From contig DRFO01000025.1 in NCBI GenBank assembly GCA_011050525.1, positions 62,001 to 126,000 of the forward strand: 64,000 nt of DNA, written 5' to 3'. Source of the DNA: Halopseudomonas xinjiangensis (GTDB lineage Bacteria > Pseudomonadota > Gammaproteobacteria > Pseudomonadales > Pseudomonadaceae). The translations under genes and the position numbers were made by a program. The notes under the pieces are model-generated. The model saw only the letters and a program-made list of their open reading frames with translations. It did no database searches and was not told where the DNA came from. Positions 28,784 to 37,874 of this stretch are shown in pieces (positions within the stretch are counted from its first letter, which is position 1; each line of letters starts with the position of its first letter).

Positions 28784-29847
28784 CAGAGGACTCTCTTTTC
28801 CTGCAGCAAGGCTTCCAACTCGCGCTGCACCCTGCCGGGATTCAGTTGGGTAAAGCATAGCGGCTGTTCGTAACGCAGGTCGAACTCACGCGCATCCTCG
28901 GGCGTTGGCTGGTAGGTACAGCGCTTGTTCAAACAGGGCGCGCAGGACGGAAAATCACTGGCAAGATGAATTTGCGCAGAGCCATAAGCGCCGGTAAAGC
29001 CAGGGTTGGTCGGGCCGAAAAGCGAGATGGTAGGAATATCCAGCGCAGCTGCCAGATGGCCAAGGCCGGTATCTACCGCGACACAGGCTGATGCTCCGGC
29101 TAGAATTTTCGCCATGCCGGCCAGCGACATGCGCGGCAATACCTGAACATTATCCAGACCCCGGGCGATTTTATCAGCTCGAGCCTTCTCCGCGTCATTG
29201 CCCCAGGGCAACTGGACGGTGAGCCCGCGCGCAGCCGCCCATTCGGCCATTTCACGCCAGTACATCTCTGGCCAGTGCTTGCTTTCCCAGGTGGTGCCAT
29301 GCAGAAACATGATATAGGGCGTGGTAGCCGCATTCCCCAGTAGGTAACGACTGTTGAGCCCGTATTCACCTGTTCCATCAGGGACGCTGTAACCCAGCGA
29401 CTGGGCGAACAGCTGCCTCACACGTTCCACTGCATGCTGTCCCCACGGCACATTCAGACCTCGATCGTAGAATCTGCTAGCCAGCCCTTCACGCGCCGAG
29501 GACTGATCCAGGCCTACCACCGGCGCTTGGGCATAGCGGGTGAGCCAGGCACTTTTCAGCAGGCCCTGGGCGTCTATCACCAGATCGTAACGTCCGCTGC
29601 GCAGCCTGGATTTGAAGCGTCTCCACTCCCCGCTGCGCCAGGCCTCAAACAGGTTCTTGCGCCACCGGCGGATGGCCACCGGGATGACTTCCGCCACCGC
29701 CGGGTGCCACGCAGGGATCTCGGCAAAACCCTCCTCCACCACCCAGTCGAAGGTGATGCCCGCTATCGCCTTCTGAGCATCGGTCAGCGCCGGAAGAGTA
29801 TGGATGACGTCTCCCATCGACGAGGTCTTGATCAATAGCACTCGCAT
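28783..29847 (-). CDS. waaC: Heptosyltransferase I WaaC
   Basis: GT9 enzyme transferring the first heptose from ADP-heptose to Kdo2-lipid A. The N terminus MRVLLIKTSSMGDVIHTLPAL is the family signature, and the C-terminal ADP-heptose site reads CVAVDTGLGHLAAALDIPTISLFGPTNP with the essential D. LHGTTWESKHWP is the central motif. The 354-residue length is normal. It begins three bases after waaF and overlaps waaG by four bases. Confidence 0.96.
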   Translation of the reverse strand: MRVLLIKTSSMGDVIHTLPALTDAQKAIAGITFDWVVEEGFAEIPAWHPAVAEVIPVAIRRWRKNLFEAWRSGEWRRFKSRLRSGRYDLVIDAQGLLKSAWLTRYAQAPVVGLDQSSAREGLASRFYDRGLNVPWGQHAVERVRQLFAQSLGYSVPDGTGEYGLNSRYLLGNAATTPYIMFLHGTTWESKHWPEMYWREMAEWAAARGLTVQLPWGNDAEKARADKIARGLDNVQVLPRMSLAGMAKILAGASACVAVDTGLGHLAAALDIPTISLFGPTNPGFTGAYGSAQIHLASDFPSCAPCLNKRCTYQPTPEDAREFDLRYEQPLCFTQLNPGRVQRELEALLQEKRVL

Positions 29848-29850
29848 GGA

Positions 29851-30897
29851 TCAGTTATCCTGCGGATCAGCCAGGGGATCCCCGACAAGCCGGTCAAGCG
29901 CGTCAACCACCAGACTCGGCGCCAGATCCCGCAGGCAATTGTAATGGCCGAATCGACAGGTGCGATCAAAACAGGGACTGCAATCCAGCCCCAGCCGCAC
30001 GGTTTCAACCTGCGAGGCAAGTGGCGGCGTGAAGCCCGGAGATGTGGAACCATACACCGCAACCATGGGCCGGTTCAGCGCTGCCGCAACGTGCATCAAT
30101 CCCGAATCGTTACTGACCACCGCGCCCGCACACGAGAGCAGGTCGATCGCATCGGCGAGCGTTGTTTCGCCAGCAAGGTTAACTGCCTCCTCACGCAGAC
30201 CCGGGATCAACCGCTGCCGGATTTCCTCACACACGGCGTGATCCTTCTTCGAACCGAACAGCCACACCTGCCAGCCTTGGCGAACCTTCCGATCCGCCAC
30301 GCTGGCGTAATGCTCGACGGGCCAGCGCTTGGATTCGCCAAACTCGGCCCCTGGGCACAGAGCCAACACGGGGCGATCCAGTTCCAGACTGAATCTTTCC
30401 AGTGCAGCGTCCCGGCTGGCGTCGTCAATCTGAAGGGTGGGCCGAGGGTAAGGCCGGGCCAGTTGATGGTCGGGCTCGAAGGCTAACGCCATGAAGCGCT
30501 CGATCATCAGCGGATAACATTCCTTGTCGAGCCTGCGGATATCATTCAGCAAACCATAACGCATCTCGCCACGCCAGCCGGTGCGCTTCGGGATACTGGC
30601 GAAAAACGGCACCAAGGCGGACTTGAGCGAGTTAGGAAGCAGGATGGCCTGATCGTACTGCCCAGACAGACCCCTGCCTATCTTGCGGCGTCCCGCGATA
30701 TCCAGCACACCATGTCCCATAGGGAAGCTCAGCGCACGGTTCACCTCGGGCATGCGCTCAAGAATCGGCCGGCTCCATTCAGGGGCCAGCACGTCGATCA
30801 GGCACTGCGCACCATGACGGAGTTTGAGACAGGCGAAAAGGGTCTGCGCCATGACCATGTCGCCAACCCAACTCGGCCCAACTATAAGTATCCTCAT
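29851..30897 (-). CDS. waaF: Heptosyltransferase II WaaF
   Basis: GT9 enzyme that adds the second heptose of the inner core. It starts MRILIVGPSWVGDMVMAQTL and carries GAVVSNDSGLMHVAAALNRP and VAVYGSTSPGFTPPL, as in the family. The cysteine-rich C-terminal segment LDCSPCFDRTCRFGHYNCL, also seen in WaaC, is typical of pseudomonad heptosyltransferases. The frame opens 16 codons earlier, but the ATG at 30897 gives the conserved N terminus and 348 residues. It heads the core operon, 118 bases after ilvE on the same strand. Confidence 0.96.
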   Translation of the reverse strand: MRILIVGPSWVGDMVMAQTLFACLKLRHGAQCLIDVLAPEWSRPILERMPEVNRALSFPMGHGVLDIAGRRKIGRGLSGQYDQAILLPNSLKSALVPFFASIPKRTGWRGEMRYGLLNDIRRLDKECYPLMIERFMALAFEPDHQLARPYPRPTLQIDDASRDAALERFSLELDRPVLALCPGAEFGESKRWPVEHYASVADRKVRQGWQVWLFGSKKDHAVCEEIRQRLIPGLREEAVNLAGETTLADAIDLLSCAGAVVSNDSGLMHVAAALNRPMVAVYGSTSPGFTPPLASQVETVRLGLDCSPCFDRTCRFGHYNCLRDLAPSLVVDALDRLVGDPLADPQDN

Positions 30898-31015
30898 GAC
30901 CCGCCGCCCATGCATATGGCGCGAAGTTCCTTGAACGAAGCCCAAACAATGCCAGCCGGCGAACGCTGGGGCTGCTCCCCATCATTCACCATTGCGCACG
31001 AGCCAGCAGCGACGA

Positions 31016-31939
31016 TCAACGTACCAGCGTCCGCCACTCGGGGTGCGCACCGGTTTTGCCATTTACCAGATCGAAATAGGCTTTCTGCAGCTTCTCGGTA
31101 ACCGGGCCGCGGCGTCCTGCGCCGATCAGGCGGTTATCCAATTCGCGAATCGGCGTCACTTCGGCTGCCGTTCCGGTAAAGAAAGCCTCGTCGGCGATAT
31201 AGACCTCGTCACGGGTGATGCGCTTCTCGACGATTGGAATATTCAGTTCCTTCGCCAGAGTGAGCACCGTCTCGCGCGTGATGCCATTCAGGCATGCCGT
31301 CACTTCGGGCGTGTAGATAACGCCTTTCTTGATAATGAAGATATTTTCACCAGATCCTTCAGCCACGTAGCCTTCAGGGTCCAGCAACAGCGCTTCATCC
31401 GCCCCGCTGGCGATAGCTTCCTGCAATGCCAGCATTGAGTTCATGTAGGCACCGCTGGCCTTGGCACGGGTCATGGTGATGTTCACATGATGGCGAGTGA
31501 AGGAGCTTGTGCGAATTTTGATGCCCTGCTCCAGCGCTTCTTCACCCATGTAAGCGCCCCAGTGCCAGGCGGCAACCGTAACGTGCACTTTCAGATTATC
31601 TGCGCGAATACCCATGCCTTCGGATCCGTAAAAGGCCAGTGGTCGGACATAGGCAGTTTCGAGATTGTTCTCGCGCACCGCAGCCCGCACCGCTTCGTTG
31701 ATTTCTTCCTTGGTATAGGGGATTTTCATGCCCATGATGTGGGCCGAGTCGAACAGACGGTCAGTGTGCGCGTCCATTCTGAAAATAGCCGTTCCATCGG
31801 GCGTGTTATACGCCCGGATCCCTTCAAAAACAGCCATACCATAGTGCAACGAGTGGGTCAGCACATGGATATTGGCGTCACGCCATGGAACCATTTCACC
31901 ATCAAACCAGATAACACCATCACGATCGGCCATCGACAT
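31016..31939 (-). CDS. ilvE: Branched-chain amino acid aminotransferase IlvE
   Basis: PLP enzyme of fold type IV that makes valine, leucine and isoleucine from their 2-oxo acids with glutamate. The PLP lysine is in TMTRAKASGAYMNSMLALQE, and the class IV signature is AEGSGENIFIIKKGVIYTPEVT. The frame opens five codons upstream; the ATG at 31939 gives MSMADRDGVIW, the conserved pseudomonad start, with GGAG nine bases before it, and 307 residues. It lies between glnE and the LPS operon as in P. aeruginosa. Confidence 0.96.
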   Translation of the reverse strand: MSMADRDGVIWFDGEMVPWRDANIHVLTHSLHYGMAVFEGIRAYNTPDGTAIFRMDAHTDRLFDSAHIMGMKIPYTKEEINEAVRAAVRENNLETAYVRPLAFYGSEGMGIRADNLKVHVTVAAWHWGAYMGEEALEQGIKIRTSSFTRHHVNITMTRAKASGAYMNSMLALQEAIASGADEALLLDPEGYVAEGSGENIFIIKKGVIYTPEVTACLNGITRETVLTLAKELNIPIVEKRITRDEVYIADEAFFTGTAAEVTPIRELDNRLIGAGRRGPVTEKLQKAYFDLVNGKTGAHPEWRTLVR

Positions 31940-32027
31940 AGCAGCCAGCTCCATTCATTTATCTTTTGTCTTTACGTTCTTGGTTCTTTTCCGGCCTTCA
32001 CGTGCCCGAGCAAACAAGGCTGCCGCC

Positions 32028-34970
32028 TTATTGGTTTTGATCGTCCGGCAACCACTGTTGCCAGAACCCAATGACCCTATGTCGGAAATCATGAAACTGG
32101 TCGCCACTTACTTTGCCTGGCTGTTTTTGCAAAGCCAGTCGGTGGGCTGCGGCACGGTAGGCCTTGTAAGCCTCCTGCAAATGCTGCACGCCCTCTGCGC
32201 CAATCAACCCGGCGTCGCGCAGCCCATCTAGAATTCTGATGTTATCCGTGTAGCGTAGTAATTCGGGATACCGGCACGACCAGGCCAGAACCGCATATTG
32301 CACCATAAATTCGATATCAACGATACCTCCGGCGTCCTGCTTTAGATCGAAGAGTGCAGTGTCCGTGAAAGCTGCCGGGTCGAAACCGGCTTTGGTCGAC
32401 TGGGTTGCCAGGTTATCGCGCATTTTCTGGCGCATTCCCAGCACGTCCCTACGCAGCTCAGCTTCGTCTCGCGGCCGCCCCAGCACCTCGGCGCGCAGGT
32501 TTTGAAAGCGGTGATTGAGGCGCTTGCAGCCCGCCAGAACCCGGGCGCGCACCAGGGCCTGATGCTCCCACGTCCAGGCGCCTTCCCGTTGATAGCGGGC
32601 GAATGAGTCCAGCGAACTGACCAGCAGACCGGAATCACCCGAAGGCCTCAAGCGCATATCCACCTCGTAGAGCGCGCCAGAGGTCGTCTGGGCGTTCAGT
32701 ATGTGAATGATGCGCTGGCCCAGGCGGGTGAAAAACTTGCTCCCCTCGATCGGCTTGGCACCATCGGTATCCGCATCGGGATCGCCGTCGTGGATAAACA
32801 CCAGATCCAGGTCCGAGCCATGCCCAAGCTCAATGCCCCCTACCTTGCCGTAGCCAACTATGACGAAGTCCATGTCACAGGTGGACCCGTTCCTGCGCCG
32901 GGGAAAACCATGGCGCAACGTCATCTCCCGCCAAGCCAGCTGCAGGACCTGTTGCAGGATTGCCTCGGCGATCCAGGTCAGATAGTCGCTGACCTTCATC
33001 AGCGGCAGACTACCGGCGATTTCCGAAGCCGCAACGCGCAGTACATGCGCGCGCTTGAAATAACGCAGCACTTCCATCTGCTGCTCCAGATCGTCCTCCG
33101 GAATCCGCATCAGTTGCTGGCGCAGCTCGTCCACCAGTTCCTCGGTTTCCGGCGGGGTGTACAGACGGCCGGCATTGAGCAACTCATCCAGCACAACCGG
33201 GTATCGGGTTATCTGCTCGGCAATCCATGGACTGGCGCTGCATAGCACCAGCAGCTCACGCAGGGCTCCAGGGTTTTCGGTCAACAGCAGCAGATAAGCC
33301 GATCTTCGCGCAACCGCTTCAACAAGGGGGAGCACCCGCTCGAGCGCCAGGTCAGGATCATCCTGTTCGGATGCCAGACCGAGCAAACGCGGCATGAATA
33401 CATCGAGACGCTCCCTGCCAGCCCGCTGCATCGATTTCACCCGTCCCGAGTTCAGCAGCCCCTGAAGCATGCGCCAACCTTCTTCCGGTCGCTGGAAGCC
33501 GCCCTCACGCAACTGCTCTATAGCTTGTGCGGACTCTATCGCCCCCTCCCAGAGGGGCAGCCACTCCTCGAATGGCGGGGTCTCTTCTTCGGTATCGTCA
33601 TCAGGGTCGGCGATCACCCCGGCGAAATGCGTCGCTACCCGCTCCCTATGGGCTTGCAACGCCGCACGAAAGCTTTCCCAGTCGATAAATCCCAGCATGA
33701 AGGCAACCCGGGCCTGGGTTTGTGGATCAGTGGGTAACATCTGGGTCTGGCGATCATCGATCGCTTGCAGAGCATGCTCTGTATCGCGCAGAAAAAGATA
33801 GGCGCTCTTGAGCTCATCCACCGCAACGTCCGGGAGATAATCATTGTCAGCCAGGACTTCCAGGACGGGCAGGATAGGTCTTTGTTGCAGACTCCTGTCG
33901 CGCCCCCCGTGGATCAGCTGAAATGCCTGTCCGATGAATTCGATCTCACGGATGCCGCCGGAGCCCAGCTTGACGTTGTCCTGCAACCCCTTGCGCTGTA
34001 CTTCCCGCTTGATCATCAATTTCAGACTTCGCAGCGCCTCGATCGCAGCGAAATCCAGATAGCGACGGAACACGAAGGGCTTGAGCATACCCAGCAATTC
34101 GGCGCCTTCAGCCTGGTCCCCAGCCACCACGCGCGCCTTGATCATGGCATATCGCTCCCAATCGCGACCCTGGCTCTGGTAATACTGCTCCAGCGCGTCA
34201 AAGCTGAATACCAGGGCGCCGCTGTCGCCATAGGGACGCAGGCGCATATCCACCCGGAATACGAAACCGTCGACAGTAATGGCGTCGAGCGCTTTGATCA
34301 GACGCTGACCCACCCGTATGAAAAATTCCTGATTGGAAAGACTGCGCCGCCCACCGGTCGTTTCGCCTGGCTCGGGATAGGCGAAGATCAGATCGATATC
34401 AGACGAAAGATTCAGCTCCTGGGCGCCGAGCTTGCCCATGCCCAATACGACCAGATGCTGCGGCTTGCCACTTTCACCAAGCGGCGTACCCAATGTTTCG
34501 CAAGCTTGAACGTAGAGCCACTGGTAGGCTTGTTCAATGCACACGTCCGCCATGTCGGACAGGTCTCTGGTTGTCTCCATGGTCGACGCCTGACGAGTGA
34601 GATCCCGCCAGACGATACGAACCTGCTGCTGCTGACGAAACTGGCGGAGCGCCCTGCCAAGCTCCTCTTCACTGGTGACGGATTCCAGCGCCTGCTGCAG
34701 CATCTCTGCCATTTCTCCGGGCCGCAGCGCACGGCCGAGCAGATCATCTTCGACCAGCCGCCAGGCCATATGCGGGTTACGCCTGAGTTGCTCGGCGACA
34801 AAGTCGCTACCTGCCAGCACCTGAGGGAGTGCTTGCAGGAACGAATCCCCCAGATCATCAACGCTTTGCCCGAGATCGTGGGTCTCGACGGCAGCCTGCC
34901 ACTGGGCCAGATGATGGTTGACCAACGATTCAATCGACTTGGGCATCGCAACCGACGAAGAAAAAGGCAT
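32028..34970 (-). CDS. glnE: Glutamine synthetase adenylyltransferase/deadenylylase GlnE
   Basis: Bifunctional enzyme that adenylylates and deadenylylates GlnA in response to PII and glutamine. Two nucleotidyltransferase domains are visible: the N-terminal deadenylylase around MGKLGAQELNLSSDIDLIFA (about residue 180) and the C-terminal adenylylase around YGKVGGIELGHGSDLDLVF (about 710), each with its DxD metal pair. The 980-residue length is typical. The ATG at 34970 has AAAGGA six bases upstream. It is divergent from aceE, with 235 bases of regulatory DNA between them, and followed by ilvE. Confidence 0.96.
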   Translation of the reverse strand: MPFSSSVAMPKSIESLVNHHLAQWQAAVETHDLGQSVDDLGDSFLQALPQVLAGSDFVAEQLRRNPHMAWRLVEDDLLGRALRPGEMAEMLQQALESVTSEEELGRALRQFRQQQQVRIVWRDLTRQASTMETTRDLSDMADVCIEQAYQWLYVQACETLGTPLGESGKPQHLVVLGMGKLGAQELNLSSDIDLIFAYPEPGETTGGRRSLSNQEFFIRVGQRLIKALDAITVDGFVFRVDMRLRPYGDSGALVFSFDALEQYYQSQGRDWERYAMIKARVVAGDQAEGAELLGMLKPFVFRRYLDFAAIEALRSLKLMIKREVQRKGLQDNVKLGSGGIREIEFIGQAFQLIHGGRDRSLQQRPILPVLEVLADNDYLPDVAVDELKSAYLFLRDTEHALQAIDDRQTQMLPTDPQTQARVAFMLGFIDWESFRAALQAHRERVATHFAGVIADPDDDTEEETPPFEEWLPLWEGAIESAQAIEQLREGGFQRPEEGWRMLQGLLNSGRVKSMQRAGRERLDVFMPRLLGLASEQDDPDLALERVLPLVEAVARRSAYLLLLTENPGALRELLVLCSASPWIAEQITRYPVVLDELLNAGRLYTPPETEELVDELRQQLMRIPEDDLEQQMEVLRYFKRAHVLRVAASEIAGSLPLMKVSDYLTWIAEAILQQVLQLAWREMTLRHGFPRRRNGSTCDMDFVIVGYGKVGGIELGHGSDLDLVFIHDGDPDADTDGAKPIEGSKFFTRLGQRIIHILNAQTTSGALYEVDMRLRPSGDSGLLVSSLDSFARYQREGAWTWEHQALVRARVLAGCKRLNHRFQNLRAEVLGRPRDEAELRRDVLGMRQKMRDNLATQSTKAGFDPAAFTDTALFDLKQDAGGIVDIEFMVQYAVLAWSCRYPELLRYTDNIRILDGLRDAGLIGAEGVQHLQEAYKAYRAAAHRLALQKQPGKVSGDQFHDFRHRVIGFWQQWLPDDQNQ

Positions 34971-35057
34971 GGTCTATCCTTTAGAAAGATAAGGATGCAG
35001 CTTGCCATGCCGGACGCAGTCGGAAAAGCCTGGACACAAAGACTCAACAAGCCACCT

Positions 35058-35072
35058 TGTAGTAAAACTACA
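35058..35072. promoter_or_regulatory. Palindromic operator 1 upstream of aceE
   Basis: Perfect 15-base palindrome TGTAGT-AAA-ACTACA in the glnE-aceE intergenic region. A near-identical copy lies 51 bases (about five helical turns, centre to centre) further towards aceE. The pattern fits RpiR-family operators; the pseudomonad regulator RccR, which responds to 2-keto-3-deoxy-6-phosphogluconate, is known to act on the aceE promoter, as I recall. The regulator assignment is inference. Confidence 0.7.
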
Positions 35073-35108
35073 TAATGTGTAGATTTCACCTATATTGTGC
35101 TGTTAATT

Positions 35109-35123
35109 TGTAGCTAAACTACA
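35109..35123. promoter_or_regulatory. Palindromic operator 2 upstream of aceE
   Basis: TGTAGC-TAA-ACTACA, one mismatch in the left arm compared with operator 1, and extended by one matching T/A pair on the outside. It lies 83 bases before the aceE start codon. Two helically phased sites suggest cooperative binding or looping around the aceE promoter. Confidence 0.7.
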
Positions 35124-35205
35124 ACCCTGCGTGAACATCGCCTCGAAACGCTGATAGCTGATTCGGCTCGGCAACTGATTTGGCCCACAAGGTCTGGAGA
35201 TCATA

Positions 35206-37863
35206 ATGAAGCACGAAGATATCGACCCGCTCGAAACTCAGGAATGGCTAGACTCCCTGGAATCTGTCCTGGACACCGGTGGCGAAGACCGCGCACATTA
35301 TCTGATGACCCGTCTGGGCGAACTCGCCAGCCGCAGTGGAACCCCTCTCCCGTACGCCATTACCACGCCCTATCGCAACACCATCCCGGTTACCCACGAA
35401 GCGCGTATGCCCGGCGATCTGTTCATGGAGCGGCGTATCCGCTCAATGGTGCGCTGGAATGCGTTGGCCATGGTGATGCGCACCAACCAGCAAGACCCGG
35501 ACCTGGGCGGTCATATTTCCACCTTTGCCTCCAGCGCCACGCTTTACGACATTGGCTTCAACTATTTTTTCAAAGCCCCGAGTGAGGAGCATGGTGGCGA
35601 TCTTGTGTTTTTCCAAGGCCATGCTTCGCCCGGCATTTATGCCCGTGCCTATCTCGAAGGACGTATAAGCGAAGATCAGTTGAACAATTTCCGACAGGAA
35701 GTGGATGGCAAAGGGCTTTCTTCCTATCCGCATCCCTGGCTGATGCCGGATTTCTGGCAATTTCCGACGGTTTCCATGGGCCTCGGCCCGATCCAGGCCA
35801 TTTACCAGGCGCGCTTCATGAAGTATCTGGAGCACCGCGGGTTCATAGAGCCGGGCAAGCAAAAGGTTTGGTGTTTCATAGGTGACGGGGAGACGGACGA
35901 GCCTGAGTCACTCGGCGCTATCTCCCTGGCCGGTCGCGAGAAACTCGACAACCTGATCTTCATCGTCAACTGCAACCTGCAGCGCCTCGATGGCCCGGTA
36001 CGTGGCAACGGCAAAATCATTCAGGAACTGGAAGGCAGCTTTCGGGGTGCCGACTGGAACGTCATAAAAGTCATCTGGGGCCGCATGTGGGACCCGCTTT
36101 TTGCCAAAGACGATGACGGCTTGTTGCAACAGCGCATGGAAGAAGTTGTTGACGGGGACTACCAGAACTACAAGGCCAACAGCGGCGCCTACGTGCGCGA
36201 ACATTTCTTCGGTGCCCGCCCCGAGCTGGAGGAGATGGTCAAAGATCTTTCGGATGCCGAAATATGGAAGCTGAACCGCGGCGGGCACGACCCCTACAAG
36301 GTCTACGCTGCCTATCACAGCGCCGTGCATCACACCGGACAACCGACGGTGATACTGGCCAAAACCATCAAGGGTTATGGAACCGGCTCAGGCGAAGGCC
36401 AGAATACCGCGCATAACACCAAGAAAGTCGATGTCGAAAGCCTGAAGAAATTCCGCGACCGTTTCGACATTCCGGTCAATGATGAAGACCTCGAAAAACT
36501 GCCCTTCTACAAGCCCGCCGAAGGCAGTGCCGAATATAAATACCTGCATTCGCGCCGCGACGCCCTGGGCGGTTACATGCCCCAGCGCCGGACGGAAAGT
36601 TTCAAGGTCCCGGTTCCTCCGCTGGATACTTTGAAAGCGATTCTGGACGGCAGCGGCGACCGGGAAATTTCCACCACCATGGCTTTCGTGCGCATTCTCT
36701 CGCAGATGGTCAAGGACAAGGAACTGGGCTCTCGTATCGTGCCCATAGTGCCCGACGAAGCGCGCACCTTCGGCATGGAAGGCATGTTCCGCCAACTCGG
36801 CATCTACTCCTCGGTCGGCCAGCTGTATGAGCCCGTCGACAAGAACCAGGTGATGTTCTACCGCGAGGACAAGAAAGGCCAGATTCTGGAGGAAGGCATC
36901 AATGAAGCAGGCGCCATGTCCAGCTGGATAGCCGCAGGCACGGCCTACAGCACCTACAACCAGCCGATGTTGCCTTTTTATATCTTCTATTCAATGTTCG
37001 GATTCCAGCGCATCGGCGACCTGGCCTGGGCCGCAGGCGACAGCAGGGCCAAGGGCTTTCTAATCGGCGGCACGGCGGGCCGCACCACGCTCAACGGCGA
37101 AGGACTCCAGCACGAGGATGGCCACAGCCATATTCTCGCCGCCACCATTCCCAACTGCCGCAGCTATGACCCGACCTATGGTTACGAGCTGGCAGTGATC
37201 ATCCGGGAAGGCGCCAGACGAATGATGGAGGAGCAGGAAAACGTCTATTACTACCTGACCGTCATGAACGAAGCCTATGTGCAGCCGCCGCTGCCAGACG
37301 GCAAGGATGTAGAAGAGGAGATCATGCGCGGCATGTATCTGCTCGAAGAAAGCCAGAAACCCAATACCTTGCACGTCCAGTTGATGGGCAGCGGCACTAT
37401 TCTGCGGGAGGTGCGGGAAGCAGCGAGCATACTGCTTGAGCAGTACCAGATCACCTCCGACATCTGGAGCGTTACCAGCTTCAACGAGTTACGCCGCGAC
37501 GGCCTGGCAGTGGAGCGCTGGAATCGGCTACACCCTGAGGCAACGCCACAGCTCACCTTCGTTGAGCAGAATCTGGCCAAACGCAACGGCCCGGTGATAG
37601 CCGCCACGGATTACATGAAGCTCTTTGCCGACCAGATTCGCCAATGGGTGCCCGGCACTTACAAGGTATTGGGAACGGATGGTTTCGGCCGTAGCGATAG
37701 TCGACGAAAACTACGGCACTTCTTTGAAGTGGATCGTAACTGGGTTGCCTATAGTGCTCTGACCGCCCTGGTGGAATCCGGCTCGCTTGAGCCCAGGGTG
37801 TTGACCGACGCACTGAAGGCCTTCGGATTTGATCCCGACAAGACCAACCCGCTGGATTGCTGA
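35206..37863 (+). CDS. aceE: Pyruvate dehydrogenase E1 component AceE (homodimeric)
   Basis: Thiamine-diphosphate enzyme that decarboxylates pyruvate and transfers the acetyl group to the lipoyl domains of AceF. The TPP-binding motif runs from GDGETDEPESLG to FIVNCN (about residues 227-262). The 885-residue length is that of the homodimeric E1. GGATT-like and GTAGRTTLNGEGLQHEDGHS segments match the family's C-terminal part. The ATG at 35206 has GGAG seven bases upstream. It is followed after 11 bases by aceF. The two palindromes upstream indicate transcriptional control by a carbon-state regulator. Its cofactor is made by the pathway of thiC and thiO, also in this window. Confidence 0.97.
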   Translation: MKHEDIDPLETQEWLDSLESVLDTGGEDRAHYLMTRLGELASRSGTPLPYAITTPYRNTIPVTHEARMPGDLFMERRIRSMVRWNALAMVMRTNQQDPDLGGHISTFASSATLYDIGFNYFFKAPSEEHGGDLVFFQGHASPGIYARAYLEGRISEDQLNNFRQEVDGKGLSSYPHPWLMPDFWQFPTVSMGLGPIQAIYQARFMKYLEHRGFIEPGKQKVWCFIGDGETDEPESLGAISLAGREKLDNLIFIVNCNLQRLDGPVRGNGKIIQELEGSFRGADWNVIKVIWGRMWDPLFAKDDDGLLQQRMEEVVDGDYQNYKANSGAYVREHFFGARPELEEMVKDLSDAEIWKLNRGGHDPYKVYAAYHSAVHHTGQPTVILAKTIKGYGTGSGEGQNTAHNTKKVDVESLKKFRDRFDIPVNDEDLEKLPFYKPAEGSAEYKYLHSRRDALGGYMPQRRTESFKVPVPPLDTLKAILDGSGDREISTTMAFVRILSQMVKDKELGSRIVPIVPDEARTFGMEGMFRQLGIYSSVGQLYEPVDKNQVMFYREDKKGQILEEGINEAGAMSSWIAAGTAYSTYNQPMLPFYIFYSMFGFQRIGDLAWAAGDSRAKGFLIGGTAGRTTLNGEGLQHEDGHSHILAATIPNCRSYDPTYGYELAVIIREGARRMMEEQENVYYYLTVMNEAYVQPPLPDGKDVEEEIMRGMYLLEESQKPNTLHVQLMGSGTILREVREAASILLEQYQITSDIWSVTSFNELRRDGLAVERWNRLHPEATPQLTFVEQNLAKRNGPVIAATDYMKLFADQIRQWVPGTYKVLGTDGFGRSDSRRKLRHFFEVDRNWVAYSALTALVESGSLEPRVLTDALKAFGFDPDKTNPLDC

Positions 37864-37874
37864 GGAGAGATGCC

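Noticed and set aside
33765..35075. 436-residue plus-strand frame opposite glnE
   Set aside because: Antisense to GlnE with no recognisable domain; arises from codon bias of the real gene.
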